Source: an uncultured Prevotella sp. | GTDB lineage: Bacteria; Bacteroidota; Bacteroidia; Bacteroidales; Bacteroidaceae | Direction: 5' to 3' | DNA length: 64,000 bases | Assembly: GCA_944320355.1 (NCBI GenBank) | Contig: CALUHC010000010.1 | Location: 1 to 64,000 of the forward strand | In this document: positions 28,901 through 37,555 of the stretch, piece by piece | Numbering within the stretch: the first letter of the stretch is position 1 | Layout: each line of letters starts with the position of its first letter | Notes under the pieces: generated by a model | The model's input: only the letters and a program-made list of their open reading frames with translations | The model's database searches: none | Told to the model about the DNA's origin: nothing | Made by a program: the position numbers and the translations under genes

Positions 28901-31900
28901 TTTCACCTGCATCCGTAAGTATATTCTGAAGTTTCATGGCACATGCCGCATTGGCTTCATTCTCGCCACTGCGAGACCCTGCACCATTTTGGGATACATA
29001 ATATGTGCCTACACTATTTCCGGAAGTACTTGTCTGGGTGTATTTTATATTATCTTCATTGTCGCTTTCGTATGCACCAATATCAATTGTACAGTCCTTT
29101 ATACGGTTTGTGTAGTCCATATCTGTGTCTGGTATGCTCACACCATCACCAAGATTTTCAGTTCCAGTATTAAGGCATGTACTTCCCACTGCAAGTCGAT
29201 AATTATTTTCCGATTGAGCAGAATTGCCTCTTGCAAAAGGATTGGGAAGATTTTCTCCTACTTGATTTCTGTAAACATTGTCATTTGTCACAAATTGGCC
29301 TCTGATATTATCACCAACGCGTCCACTGACATAACAATTGTAAGGCTTATCGAATGTGGTTGGAGCAGAAGAAGTTATTTGATAATTTGTATAATAGTTG
29401 TAATCTACATATGTTACACCAACATTTCCATAAATAATACAATTATACAACCCTAATTTTGAAAGACGAGTCATATTGTCTTCAGCATATTGGAAAATGC
29501 CACTGCCATTACCTGCGTCTAACGGTTTTCTGTCACCTGTACGATTGAAAGCAACTGTATTGTTATAAAAAGTTGCACTCTCAATAAAGAGACCACCACC
29601 TGCGACTTCTGCATGATTGTTGGCAACAACCATATTAAATCCTGTACCGACAATCATATAAGCCCCACCGCCATAAGACTCGGCTCCACTGCTCAGATTA
29701 TTAACAAGGAAGCTGTTGTTTATAATACTGTTCAAACCATCCATATAAAGCCCGCCACCACGAGAACGACTACCATGGGTATAGTTGTTCACAACAACCA
29801 AGTTCTGGAGTGTGACGCCACGAAAGGCACGAACACCTGCACCGCCATCACGGTTTGCTTTGTAATTCTTAATATATCCATGCCTTACAGTGAAGCCGTC
29901 CCACAATGCGCGGGTATATTCAACGTAATGCTGTGGGTCTTCGTTGTAACGGTAACGGTTAGCACCCCACTTATCGGCATCGTTATTTTCAACAGCCCAA
30001 GTAGGAACACAGACATCCGGCTGATACAATACATAATGACGTACGGTAGAAGAGCCAGGCATCCAACTGTCACTGACAACTTTACCCGTATTGTTATTTG
30101 TCCACGTCACCGGTGATTCTTTGCGAATCTGTAGTATTGTCTCATAATCACGCGCCTTCAATGTGTTATCGCGCGATGGAATATAACCAGACAACAAGGC
30201 CATACGGTCGTCCTCACCAGGAGTACCGTCATTTGGGAATCCGCCGTAGACACGAACGCTGTCGCGGATTACAAAACCTTTGTAATCCGTGTAAATACCT
30301 GCTCCGACCCACACGTCTATTCTTTCACTTACAGGATGGGTCTTGTTCCATTCAGACGCTTTCTCAATGGCATACTGAAGACCACTGACGTATTGCTCAT
30401 CACGGTTGTTGGTTATTACGTTGTTATAATCTCCTCTATAATTGTGAGTTCCGTCCAAAAATGTACCGTAATGTCCAGCTGTTGGACCGTAAGTACTGCT
30501 TCTGTAAAGGTCATAATCATAAGAAGAAGGTTTCAGCACACCGTCTTTCACGATGTAAAAGTCATTTCCGTCGCCATTACTTTCCAAGTTGCATATTGCA
30601 TTGCCATTAATTGCGTTCTCCCACGACGAGCCGTCGCCGGCAGTGGAGAGGGCCATGCTCGGCGAACCATCGCTTTCCTCGCGGTCGCCATCCCACACCG
30701 TGTTATACGACCTTACGTAAATCACCTTGCCGGCGCGTGGCAGCTCGGCCTCGTAGGCTCCGAGGTCGGGTACGCCGCCGAGGTTGCGCTCGTTGCCCAT
30801 GATGTCGTGTGTGAGGAGCGAGGTGTCGCCTTTGTTGATGATGAGGTCGGCGGCGGGGGCAGAGCTTGTAAGGGGGCGGAACGAGGAGTAGCCTCCGAGG
30901 TAGGTGTCAAAGCCGAGGGTTGCGCCGCGCCCGTTAGTGGGGTTGGCGAAGTTGGCTGCGCCCTTGGCACCGGTAGTGGCAAGTTCGTCGTGTTCGTCGT
31001 CTATGGAATTGCGCGACGAGTTGCCTTTGGAGAAAGAAGAACCTGCGAGCACACTCTCATCAGTCACAGCCGCCCCCACATTGTTTATTATGGTGACGTG
31101 CCGTAGGGTGAGGTTGGGGCAGTTGACGATGGCTTCGGCCGCGTTGTTGTTGGTGTTGTTGTTCACCACGCAGTTCTGCATGGTGAGCGTGGCGTTGCGC
31201 GCGTCGATGGCCGCGCCCGTGTCGGCGGTGTTGTTCTCGAATATGCAGTTGCTCACGGTCACCTCCGCGCCGGCATAGGCTATCATTCCCGCGCCGTAGT
31301 GGAGCGTGGCCGAGCCTGCGGCATATCCGTTGATGATGTGGAAGCCGTCGAGCGTGACATTGGCTCCGGCCTCCACGGTCACCACATGATAGATGCCGTC
31401 TTCAATGCTCGCGCCCCCGTTGTTGCCGTTGAGCTGCGAGCGGTATGTGAGCCAGTCGCGCTCCACGGGATTCGAGGCATCTCCCGTGCGGTGGTAGCCT
31501 CCACGTATGGTCAGTGGCTTGTCGCTCGCCATGGCCATTATGTCCACGGTGGCCGTCTTGGGGTCGTCGTTCACAAAGGCATAGCGCGGCCAGAGGTTGC
31601 CCTCAAGGACGCGGATTTCGAGGGAGGTGATGTTGTCGTTATCTATCGTTATATCACGAGAGATAACGCCAGATGACGTCACTTCCCTTACTGAGACATT
31701 GCTGCCGATGGTCAGCCCTGCGAAGAAGCTGATGGCATCGTTGAGCGAGCGGTAAGCCTTGTTCCACGACGAACCGTCGTGCTCGGGATCGGTACACTCG
31801 GCGTCAATATAGAGCACAAGGTTGTTGCCTTCGAGTGCCGGCACTATTTCAGAACCATTGACGTGGAAGGCGCCCACGCCGGGTTTCTGGTTGAACAGCT

Positions 31901-34556
31901 CGCCGGCGATGTCTATCTCAGGTGCGAGCACCACCTCCTGCGGCAGCTGGCCTATGGCCATGCCCCTCGCCCAGAGGCCGGAGCCGCTCACGGGCTGCCA
32001 GAAGTAGTCAATGATGCCGTCCTTCCAGTCTTCCTGCACGCCGAGCGATGTTTCGAGGTAGAAGTTGGAGTCAGCATCCGGCTCGGTGAAGCGCGGCCCT
32101 ATGCCCGCGCCGTCGCTGCCGACGTTGCTGTCTATGAGCTGCAGCGTCTGCTCCTGCAAGGTGTTGTTCCACACGACGTTGCCCGTGCCGGAGATGGCGT
32201 TGTAGAGGAAGCGCACCGTCGTGGCCGACGGGTTGCGGGCATACATGGGTATGGCCGGGCCCTCGGTGTCGCCCTGCATCATGTGGTTGTTCCACAGCAC
32301 GCTGTTGGCCACGAGGGCATATTCGTCCACGTATATTCCGCCGGTCTGCGAGGCGTTGGGGTCGGTAGCGTCGGTGGCTGTAACGCAGCTGTTGTTGGCC
32401 ACGGTGTTCTGCAGCAGCACTCCGCCGCGCGAGCAGTACACGGCGGCGTTGCCCGAGGCGGTGTTGTTAGTCACCACGCAGGTGGAGAGCACCAGATATT
32501 CGGGATGGTCGTCGGCGCCGGCGGCAGGCTCGATGTTGTCGAGATAGATGCCTGCGCCGTTGCGCGCCGAGTTGTTGACAAGCATGGAGCGGTGCACGAG
32601 TCCGCGGTCCTCCACGTAGACGGCGCCGCCATTGGCATCGGAGTTGTTGTTGTATATGATTGACGACTGCACCCGGCCACCGCGCAGCCACACTCCGCCG
32701 CCATTGCCCGTGGCGTAGTTCTCTTTCACGGTGCAGCCCACAAGGCGCGTGTTTTCGCCGTCCATGTAGACACCCGCTCCGCGGTCGGTCTTGAAGTCGC
32801 TGAGGCCTGTGTCGCCCTGGGCGTAGCCGCCCATGATGGTAACGCCGTCGAGCGTGGTGACGCTGCTGAAGGCCGGCTCGCCATCCATTGGCGCGAACCA
32901 CACCACGTGGCGCGAGTCGCCCGTGAGCGTCCAGCGGTTGCCGCTGAATCTGAGGTTGGCGTGGTCGTAGTACGCGCCTTGGAGCACTGTCTCGTTAGCG
33001 TACTGCCACGGCATGCCGCCGTCCTTCAGCTTGCGCTGGGCCTTTGTGCCCTCGGGAGAGTCATTGCTGAATCCGCCATAGACGCTGATGCCGTCGCGCA
33101 TACGGAACGAGGCCGAGTAGCCCGTGCCGCTGATGAGCTGCGACTGCGGCTCATACGTGCCTGCGGCCACCCACACCTCGCCGGGCAGCCCCTGCGGGTT
33201 GTTGTCGGCCAGGTAGTCTATCATGCGCTGCAGGTCGGCCGAGGCGTTGTCCCACGACGAGCCGTCGCCCGTGCCATGAGCCTCCGGGCGGACGTAGCGT
33301 ATGCGCCCCGCCTGCACGGGCTGGAACTCGAACGCGCCTATGTCTATCGTTCCGGCCTGGCGGGCGTTCATGCCGAGGTCGTAAGAACCGAAATCGGAAG
33401 TGCTGTAAGAAGCGTCGCGGCCCGCGTCGACCAGCGGCGTGGCCTCCATGGGTTGCCACGTCCAGAGGGGATAGAGCGTGGTCAGGATGTTGAAGTCGGT
33501 GTCGAATCCCGTCTTTATTGACGGCGAGCTGAAGTGCGGGCCGTCGTCCTCGTTGTTCTTCTCTGCCAGATAGACGTTGCCGTCGTCGTCTGTCACGCCG
33601 GGGGTTGCCTCGGGGTAGGCAGAATGGTTGAAGTCAGGACGTGCGTTGAGGTATAGGCTTGTGTTGCCCCACACCACGGTGTTGTCAACATTGCCCGGGC
33701 CGTCTATGCCCGCGCCGGTGTTCCGCGTCACGGTGCTGTTCACCACGCGGGCATCGGCGCCACCGAGCAGCACTCCGCCGTTCTCGTTGTTGAACACGGC
33801 TGTGTTGGCCACCGCGCCCGTTCCGCCAAGGTATATGGCACCGCCGCTGTTGCTCACCACGCCGCGTTCGCCGGCTGCGTTGTTGAAGAATCCGCAGAGG
33901 TTCACCCGGCCCTCCGCGCCGTCAGGCACGTAGAGCGCGCCGCCCTCAGTGGCATAGTTCTCTATGAAGAAGCACCGCTCTATGAGATAGTTGCCGCTGC
34001 CACTGACGATGATGCCGCCGCCACGGCCTGCGTCACCGGTGGCGATGGCGTGGCCACGGGCTATCGTAATGCCGTTGACGGTGGTCGTGGCGTTGCCCTG
34101 CCCGGGCATGAGCTTTATCACATGAGTGGCGTTGTCGTCGCGCGAGGTGTTGGCGGGGAAGATGAGGTTTGTGGCATCCACCTCGTCGTCTGCTCCGGCA
34201 TCGCCCGAAATCACCGTTCGGTACTCCATGCGGTAGGCCTTGCTCTCAACGATTCTGCGCTCGCCGGGCGATGTCTCCGTGCCTGCAAAGCCGCCATAGA
34301 CGGCCACGCCGGCAGGGAGCGTCAGCCCCCCGGTACGGTATATGCTGTCGCGGCTCGGTGTGGAGTAGCCGCGCATCCATATCTCGTCGCCTGCCCCGGC
34401 ACTGGCCAAGGCTTTGGCGAGCGTTGTGGCAGTGGCCCACGACGAGCCGTCGCCGCCTTCTGTTCCCTGAAGTGATACGTAATAACGTGTGGCCTGCGCC
34501 GCCATGAACGGCAGGAGCAGCAGCGCCGCAATGAGATATATGTTACGATGTTTCAT
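22929..34556 (-). CDS. Giant modular beta-helix surface protein (eight choice-of-anchor Q-like modules)
   Basis: A predicted secreted or surface protein of about 3,875 residues with a signal peptide (IYLIAALLLLPFMAAQA). It is built of eight modules of ~400-550 residues. Most open with a strand plus GDGSSW and an ALADLQ-like helix (YYVSLQGTEGGDGSSW, YVRPEAHGTGDGSSW, YVKADLTVTDPDGSSW). They run through right-handed beta-helix repeats (GGGIYADNG, NNSARNGAGIYLDN) and end in an IDIGAYE-type motif (IDIGAFE, DLGAYE, IDIGAYE, IDIGLYE). The last ~700 residues differ and close with a T9SS sorting-like domain (GDVVRVYSASGVLAAQ). No catalytic motif is seen. An adhesin or glycan-binding role is inference. 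The part around 28.73-30.61 kb (module 4 and the start of 5) is clearly AT-richer than the rest. No promoter was found at the start; Met at 34562 is an alternative. Confidence 0.8.
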   Translation of the reverse strand: MKHRNIYLIAALLLLPFMAAQATRYYVSLQGTEGGDGSSWATATTLAKALASAGAGDEIWMRGYSTPSRDSIYRTGGLTLPAGVAVYGGFAGTETSPGERRIVESKAYRMEYRTVISGDAGADDEVDATNLIFPANTSRDDNATHVIKLMPGQGNATTTVNGITIARGHAIATGDAGRGGGIIVSGSGNYLIERCFFIENYATEGGALYVPDGAEGRVNLCGFFNNAAGERGVVSNSGGAIYLGGTGAVANTAVFNNENGGVLLGGADARVVNSTVTRNTGAGIDGPGNVDNTVVWGNTSLYLNARPDFNHSAYPEATPGVTDDDGNVYLAEKNNEDDGPHFSSPSIKTGFDTDFNILTTLYPLWTWQPMEATPLVDAGRDASYSTSDFGSYDLGMNARQAGTIDIGAFEFQPVQAGRIRYVRPEAHGTGDGSSWDNASADLQRMIDYLADNNPQGLPGEVWVAAGTYEPQSQLISGTGYSASFRMRDGISVYGGFSNDSPEGTKAQRKLKDGGMPWQYANETVLQGAYYDHANLRFSGNRWTLTGDSRHVVWFAPMDGEPAFSSVTTLDGVTIMGGYAQGDTGLSDFKTDRGAGVYMDGENTRLVGCTVKENYATGNGGGVWLRGGRVQSSIIYNNNSDANGGAVYVEDRGLVHRSMLVNNSARNGAGIYLDNIEPAAGADDHPEYLVLSTCVVTNNTASGNAAVYCSRGGVLLQNTVANNSCVTATDATDPNASQTGGIYVDEYALVANSVLWNNHMMQGDTEGPAIPMYARNPSATTVRFLYNAISGTGNVVWNNTLQEQTLQLIDSNVGSDGAGIGPRFTEPDADSNFYLETSLGVQEDWKDGIIDYFWQPVSGSGLWARGMAIGQLPQEVVLAPEIDIAGELFNQKPGVGAFHVNGSEIVPALEGNNLVLYIDAECTDPEHDGSSWNKAYRSLNDAISFFAGLTIGSNVSVREVTSSGVISRDITIDNDNITSLEIRVLEGNLWPRYAFVNDDPKTATVDIMAMASDKPLTIRGGYHRTGDASNPVERDWLTYRSQLNGNNGGASIEDGIYHVVTVEAGANVTLDGFHIINGYAAGSATLHYGAGMIAYAGAEVTVSNCIFENNTADTGAAIDARNATLTMQNCVVNNNTNNNAAEAIVNCPNLTLRHVTIINNVGAAVTDESVLAGSSFSKGNSSRNSIDDEHDELATTGAKGAANFANPTNGRGATLGFDTYLGGYSSFRPLTSSAPAADLIINKGDTSLLTHDIMGNERNLGGVPDLGAYEAELPRAGKVIYVRSYNTVWDGDREESDGSPSMALSTAGDGSSWENAINGNAICNLESNGDGNDFYIVKDGVLKPSSYDYDLYRSSTYGPTAGHYGTFLDGTHNYRGDYNNVITNNRDEQYVSGLQYAIEKASEWNKTHPVSERIDVWVGAGIYTDYKGFVIRDSVRVYGGFPNDGTPGEDDRMALLSGYIPSRDNTLKARDYETILQIRKESPVTWTNNNTGKVVSDSWMPGSSTVRHYVLYQPDVCVPTWAVENNDADKWGANRYRYNEDPQHYVEYTRALWDGFTVRHGYIKNYKANRDGGAGVRAFRGVTLQNLVVVNNYTHGSRSRGGGLYMDGLNSIINNSFLVNNLSSGAESYGGGAYMIVGTGFNMVVANNHAEVAGGGLFIESATFYNNTVAFNRTGDRKPLDAGNGSGIFQYAEDNMTRLSKLGLYNCIIYGNVGVTYVDYNYYTNYQITSSAPTTFDKPYNCYVSGRVGDNIRGQFVTNDNVYRNQVGENLPNPFARGNSAQSENNYRLAVGSTCLNTGTENLGDGVSIPDTDMDYTNRIKDCTIDIGAYESDNEDNIKYTQTSTSGNSVGTYYVSQNGAGSRSGENEANAACAMKLQNILTDAGEKVKDGFWDYAVVKVAGYEDASFVYHANTLADANSPQSYTYVVPAGVTLMGGYNDEAEDWNNTEARDVMRFRTVLSAVAVPAQGSTIPQEVQGFHTVTFGSWPGTAALEEPAIIDGLWLTDGSATSLAGAGNPNTRGGGAIVPAGAHVRNCVVSGCEAVNGGGLYLMAGGTVSGTAIIGNTATASGGGIYADNGNAADGNRAHIISCTIADNEATTEGGGLRLEDGAAMSLNTVIWGNTAPQDKNVGGVATERFEDTKWNRVFGEKAGGYFPFNDCFVESHELPSDFTNSSMESDSAIYFIDSYRRLKEFSPLIKHGTLADYQDNLQTVFGVAAQDMQGIDRAQVNMARLDAGAFAYNGGVLPTSFFKRLFVSQTANVKLEDDTKMMDYLGRSFYTSFSSIDDALAYIHQQRNNGHADAEFEILVGGGTYKPSTQRTTTAPVTYDQRLYSFAVPHGVKIYGGFSGTELISSDGVESISCADGSTLKLAADGNIDRIIDARVYSDFNQNGIDEAWELANQTILSGNINVSADAQNVYHVIFTDAKGVDDPMPVVLDGLTVMDGETSNVLSEVSQSNEQGRGGGIYSDGVGYTLSRCRLMNNYGVRGGAVFVRDARLNVIGSIFAGNGWSANMTAPELPDISGTTQPARGGAIFLAGINYDGTSLHAVNSLFVNNETIGEGGAIGTNYAEGVVTNVDPLLDIMNCTFARNKAKTNAVIYNHNGKSNLTNTLIWGNESGGYNDQTDVAQFTISHSASDYDYAKIFSKGENGNILLDNVNFGTNGPRFTNPATVAGVGGNDARNLWNPAAISVVTDAGDGTEHTTTLQEGETNHVANDINGAYAEWFTANGISEIYMDGNYDRYSGPRGASNEELCKPIDIGLYEYQYVSDFSTMPEIYVDTLSRGDGSGNSWINATDDLRGAIVGASNPTDNYGPRVVYVHDGDYSWNRISAGSAYLLNMGTYTENESLTLRGSCTGSGDQQDFSRQTVVRVASDQNATKQLMNVAANSKTVAIEGFTFINTNPGGKGITASTGTGGTLTLKNCAFRLNAGTGVDIANSNAGSVLIYNTLFADGGTGLAGGDANTTLVNTTFANNSVADLTGSAAVYNSVSWNNAVSEMPDIADHNNKVFGVWYGEDVDAATANNEDIQDGPNFVDPLNTDKESRDYHIRPSLTLLNNGSNGNYSLYVLGNENPDIPDTERDLGNNRRMTDGRIDIGAYEYEAPLRPIVYVKADLTVTDPDGSSWDKALADLQGAADLAGIYANNNEGKSGYVFVHGNADRQLLRLSLPRVKVYGGMADETAEPLADDFSNVAAVVETLLNKRQGLLEANDRTVLQSVTVTEDAVADGFEVTDGARVTGGCLSTSIVTGDVTGDVTGSADGILYNTLVYGGVKAVKAVNVTATESIENVNGSANNRAGVTETNTYVTDDHWKYQLMETSTDIDGGGDDQSETEACIEAVGHSRDIAGNKRIRNKVDNGCFETWNITPDMTTDNEVTAADYPRGRSVVYVKGTQPDASGITEGAELLLQKDYGSNEPFNPGVLLLEHRAGLRGGGTNIALSHVIVEREVPAHGVDMAAVPFNAAIEKNGGVALKEYDGDARAAHDYAFDSVDGAWNDFAGTTYTAGTGLLLDNTAGDAAARVRFVGQGQSVYIENGGTKSVTLQQHNHSEAWSGNTAGNRFTHKENMGWNLFGSPYLCAMNYVDMEYGRVIYGYQGGADGNYVTMKTYGDDGNDVDGHIPAGDAVFTQTATLGNSETFSVEPGSRIKGAAYAGTESLEIAVTRAGQTRADGAADVLQLNAVAEAEARTDFDMTADGVKWMGGAAVPQIYATQGPCRYSLLSAVSREGSVAVGLTLPEAGTYTIGLPEDCAAEGYEAVTLTDAATGRTTDLLAGGYDFSVAGGGDVAGRFTISFRRMAADRAADGITVRSDAPSTVTVSGLEQGDVVRVYSASGVLAAQTAAASQTERMTVRVQGVALVEVTRGGTAVKTAKVRVR

Positions 34557-34580
34557 ATACATAAAGAAGCCCCTCCGCAG

Positions 34581-34599
34581 CCCTCCCACGTGGGGAGGG
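34581..34599. repeat. CCTCCC/GGGAGG hairpin upstream of the giant gene
   Basis: CCCTCCCACGTGGGGAGGG lies in the leader of the giant gene, 25 bases before its start. The same kind of hairpin recurs at 40758, 41850, 44224 and 50150. Confidence 0.6.
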
Positions 34600-34812
34600 T
34601 GCAGCTGCGCCTGGGCGGACAGGCGGCACAGGCTACGTAGACGGCCTCAGAGCCTCACGCCCATAGCGCAGCTTTGTTTATGTTTTATCTTATAACTTCA
34701 CGAAGAGCCGCGCCCGTCGCGCTGCCCTGCGTTTCCTGCTTTTATCTATCATTCTTCATGCCTTGCCGGACAAGCGGCGAGGCGCTGTGCCGCAGCCGGC
34801 CACCACGTGTCG

Positions 34813-34977
34813 CCGTTAACTTGTTTATGTTAAAGGCAGAGGCTGCGGGCATTCAGCCCAACCACCTGACTGCCAACGGGTTGCGGCACGTGCCGCCCTG
34901 CATTGCAAAACGGCCTGTTTCGCGCGGCAAGACGGCCTGTTTGGCAGGGCAATATGTGCCGTATTGAAAGACGAAAC
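34813..34977 (+). repeat. 22-bp-unit repeat element, subfamily A, copy 3
   Basis: The five-unit 110-bp core at 34868-34977 is preceded, at the same 31-base distance as in the 5.2-kb copy, by a decayed form of the palindrome (CCGTTAACTTGTTTATGTTA). It lies between the giant gene and the fimbrial accessory gene. Confidence 0.8.
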
Positions 34978-35067
34978 GACGCACACGCCCGCCCGATACC
35001 GACACGGCCACTTCTTAGTTGCACCGTTGCAATTACGGGCAACAAACGGCCATCAATGCCCGGTTCA

Positions 35068-36180
35068 TCATCCTCCCAGCGTGTTGTCGGGCGTGAGTGT
35101 CGTCTCACCGCTTCCCGACAGCCCTCGAATGGTGGCGTTAACCTTATACCATGTGGCGGGCTGCAGGCCGCCCACACCGCTGAACCTTATGGTATACCCC
35201 CTCGTGGTTCTTCCGTTCTCGGCAGAGATGTTGAACGTTATGGTCTGCCCGGTGCTGCCGTCGGGGAACACATAGTGATATTCCCTGCCGTTGCGCTGGC
35301 TTATCTCTGTTTCGTTGTAGAACGTAGAGGAGTCGCCAAGGGGAGATTTATCTTCAGAGAGTGCCGGGAACAGCCGGCCGCTGTCCTTGTCGCCTGCGCC
35401 GAGGCCGGTCGCCCCTCCGTTATATACGAAGTCCGTCACGCGGACATCGACGTAGCTGTGCGATTTGTTGTCGTAGGCCGCCTGCGCGTCCCACTGTATG
35501 TCTATCTTGGCCGCGAGGCGCACCAGGCGCACTATGGGAAACTCCTGCCCCACCTCGCCCTCGGGGGTAAGACGGATGGAGTAAAGTTTCCTGTTGCCTG
35601 CGTCGTCCTGATAATAGCCCGTGGCCACGCTGAGGAACTTGGCCAAGCTGTTCTCATCGCCGTCGGCATAGCTGTTGGAGATGGTGAGCGAAGTAATGGT
35701 AATGTCACTACCAGTATCAGTATCCCAGTCCGTCAACTTACTGACAAAGCCGTTGTTTTCGGCCTCGCTGCTGTAAGTCACGCCATATATATATACGTCG
35801 CCCTCGGGAATGTCGAGCGAGAGCACGCGCACTGCGGTGTCGCCCGACAGGCGCGGCATCATGTCGAATTCCTCCTTGCTTATCGTCTTGAGGTAGTGGC
35901 AGTAAGCAGCGGCGGGCAATGCCTTGCCTTGCTCATCGGTATATTCTATCATCAGCGCCAGCCGGTCCCAGTCTATGCCCTCGCCCGTGGGACTGCCGGG
36001 GTCGCCTATGCGCGTGGCCGCGGCCCCAGGCACAGAGAGATAGAGCTGCACCGTGGCCGTAGGCTCCGGCGCGGCGGCAGGTGCCGGCGCATCGTCGGAA
36101 GAGCATGAGGCAAGGAGGGAAATCAGAATGCAGGAGTGCAGGAGTGCAGGAGTGCAGACAATAGCTTTGCGGAAAGGCAT
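35068..36180 (-). CDS. Fimbrial-locus lipoprotein, fimbrillin-like
   Basis: A predicted outer-membrane lipoprotein of 370 residues, with the lipidated Cys at 26 (LISLLASC) followed by SSDDAPAPAAAP. The body is beta-rich (VQLYLSVPGAAATRIGD, AKIDIQWDAQAAYDNKSHSY, GLQPATWYKVNATIRGL), with the late WYKVNATI segment common in fimbrillin-like proteins. It may be a minor or tip subunit of the type V pilus encoded next to it. The signal peptide is encoded across a tandem run of the 8-bp word TGCAGGAG (36129-36157 region), so slippage would shift the frame. The start at 36180 is chosen because it gives a normal signal peptide; the frame stays open to 36291. It lies 136 bases after the anchor gene. Confidence 0.6.
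   Translation of the reverse strand: MPFRKAIVCTPALLHSCILISLLASCSSDDAPAPAAAPEPTATVQLYLSVPGAAATRIGDPGSPTGEGIDWDRLALMIEYTDEQGKALPAAAYCHYLKTISKEEFDMMPRLSGDTAVRVLSLDIPEGDVYIYGVTYSSEAENNGFVSKLTDWDTDTGSDITITSLTISNSYADGDENSLAKFLSVATGYYQDDAGNRKLYSIRLTPEGEVGQEFPIVRLVRLAAKIDIQWDAQAAYDNKSHSYVDVRVTDFVYNGGATGLGAGDKDSGRLFPALSEDKSPLGDSSTFYNETEISQRNGREYHYVFPDGSTGQTITFNISAENGRTTRGYTIRFSGVGGLQPATWYKVNATIRGLSGSGETTLTPDNTLGG
36129..36157. repeat. 8-bp tandem repeat inside a signal-peptide coding region
   Basis: TGCAGGAG occurs three times in a row, followed by a partial fourth (TGCAGAC). It lies in the first 20 codons of the minus-strand lipoprotein gene. The unit length is not a multiple of three. Confidence 0.85.
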
Positions 36181-36280
36181 GAGCGCAAAATGCAAGAGTG
36201 CCGGCAACAGCCTTGTGCCATTGCCCCACAGTCCCGTCCCCGTTGAGCCTAAGTCCTTACCATATGTTCGCATAATCATC

Positions 36281-36316
36281 GCGCAGCCCAATTCTTAATT
36301 CTTAATTCTTAATTTC
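36281..36316 (-). repeat. AATTCTTAATT words after the Mfa2/FimB-like gene
   Basis: GCGCAGCCCAATTC followed by repeated TTAATTC words lies directly after the stop of the anchor gene. The same CGCGCAGCC-plus-AATTC arrangement recurs after dnaA and in weaker form at 39.45, 41.97 and 54.77 kb. Confidence 0.65.
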
Positions 36317-37402
36317 CTACATTTCCACGTCGTGACTGCCGCCGGGCTTCCAGTCGAGCTTTACGCTCACACCCACCTCGGGAGCATCGGTGACCACCTG
36401 TCCGCCGTCGCCGATGCGCGCCTTTATCACCTTCAGGCTCCCGGCAGGCAGGGGCTCGCTAACGCTGAGCGTGCTCTCGGTGGTGCTGCCGTTCTCTGTT
36501 ATGTAGACGCGCATGAGCCAGAGGGCGCTGCCCGGTTCAGAGCGCTGAGTTAAGAGTGTAGAGGTATGGCCACCTGCCTGCCCCGCCCGCAGGGCGACAG
36601 CTGAAGGAGTAGCAGCCCCCGCACTCTCCTGCGGAGAAGAGGTACTCGGGAACCCGGCGGCATAGAGAGCCACGCGCCCGGCTCCGTCGTCAAGGCGCGA
36701 GGCGCGCACCATGGTGCTGCGCGAGAAGTCGAACGTGCTGTCGGCAATGCTGAAAGCGCAGGCCATGCCCTCCACGTGGCCGCTGATGGCCGAGGGGTTG
36801 TGCCCGTTGAGGTCGATGACAAGGGCGGCGGCGCAGTTCTGCATATACAGGTCAACGTTGAAGTTGCCGCCGGCATCGGCCACGCGCAGCTGCCTCCGCG
36901 CGGCGAACACGCCCACGGTGTGGGTGCCTATGGTGTCGGCGTCGGCCTGGCGCAGGCAGAGCGTGGAGTAAGCCTCGTCGCCCTCCATGCCCACCAGCGG
37001 CTCGGCGGCGGCGTTGGCCACGGCGGCGTGGTTGTAGTCGGCCACAGGCAGGTAGATGGTGTACCGTGCCGACGAGCCGTCCATCGCGTGGGCCTCGCGG
37101 TGGGCGGGTGCCTGACCGGTGAAGAAGGCCAGGTCGAGGTCTGCGGCATGGTCGGTGAACACGCCGCCCAGCGCCTGCTCAATGCCTGCGGCAATGGCCT
37201 GCTCGGCTGGCGAGGCCAGCTGGCCGTAGAGCGTCGTGTGCAGGTTGGTGCGCAACCTCACGTTATAGGTAAGGCCGAAGTCGGCGCCGCAGTCAGACAG
37301 GTCTTCGTTGATGCACGACGACAATGCCGACAACGCCAGCACCGCCAACAGCGCACCCCTGCCGCCACGAAAACCGGATATGTTTTTTCTTCTCTTCTTC
37401 AT
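36317..37402 (-). CDS. FimB/Mfa2-family fimbrial anchor lipoprotein
   Basis: A predicted outer-membrane lipoprotein that anchors and caps the type V fimbria. It has 361 residues; a basic n-region and hydrophobic stretch end in ALSSC. CINEDLSDCG directly after it is the family hallmark, followed by FGLTYNVRLRTN. The body has the two beta-domain layout of Mfa2/FimB, with LYMQNCAAALVIDLNG midway and LDWKPGGSHDVEM at the end. It follows the major fimbrillin gene by 153 bases, the usual order in related loci. Met at 37402 is chosen; an upstream Met at 37444 adds residues without signal-peptide character. Confidence 0.82.
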   Translation of the reverse strand: MKKRRKNISGFRGGRGALLAVLALSALSSCINEDLSDCGADFGLTYNVRLRTNLHTTLYGQLASPAEQAIAAGIEQALGGVFTDHAADLDLAFFTGQAPAHREAHAMDGSSARYTIYLPVADYNHAAVANAAAEPLVGMEGDEAYSTLCLRQADADTIGTHTVGVFAARRQLRVADAGGNFNVDLYMQNCAAALVIDLNGHNPSAISGHVEGMACAFSIADSTFDFSRSTMVRASRLDDGAGRVALYAAGFPSTSSPQESAGAATPSAVALRAGQAGGHTSTLLTQRSEPGSALWLMRVYITENGSTTESTLSVSEPLPAGSLKVIKARIGDGGQVVTDAPEVGVSVKLDWKPGGSHDVEM

Positions 37403-37555
37403 TTTCTGCAAACATCTTTCAATTGTGAGCGGAGGCCGAACCAACGGCCTGCCGCCCTAAACTTCTCGCACTGCGAGAAGAAAAACCATCAAGAGACGGG
37501 GGCCTGGCATCAAGACATCAGCCAGACACGCCCGTCGCCCGAAAAGGGAAATCAA

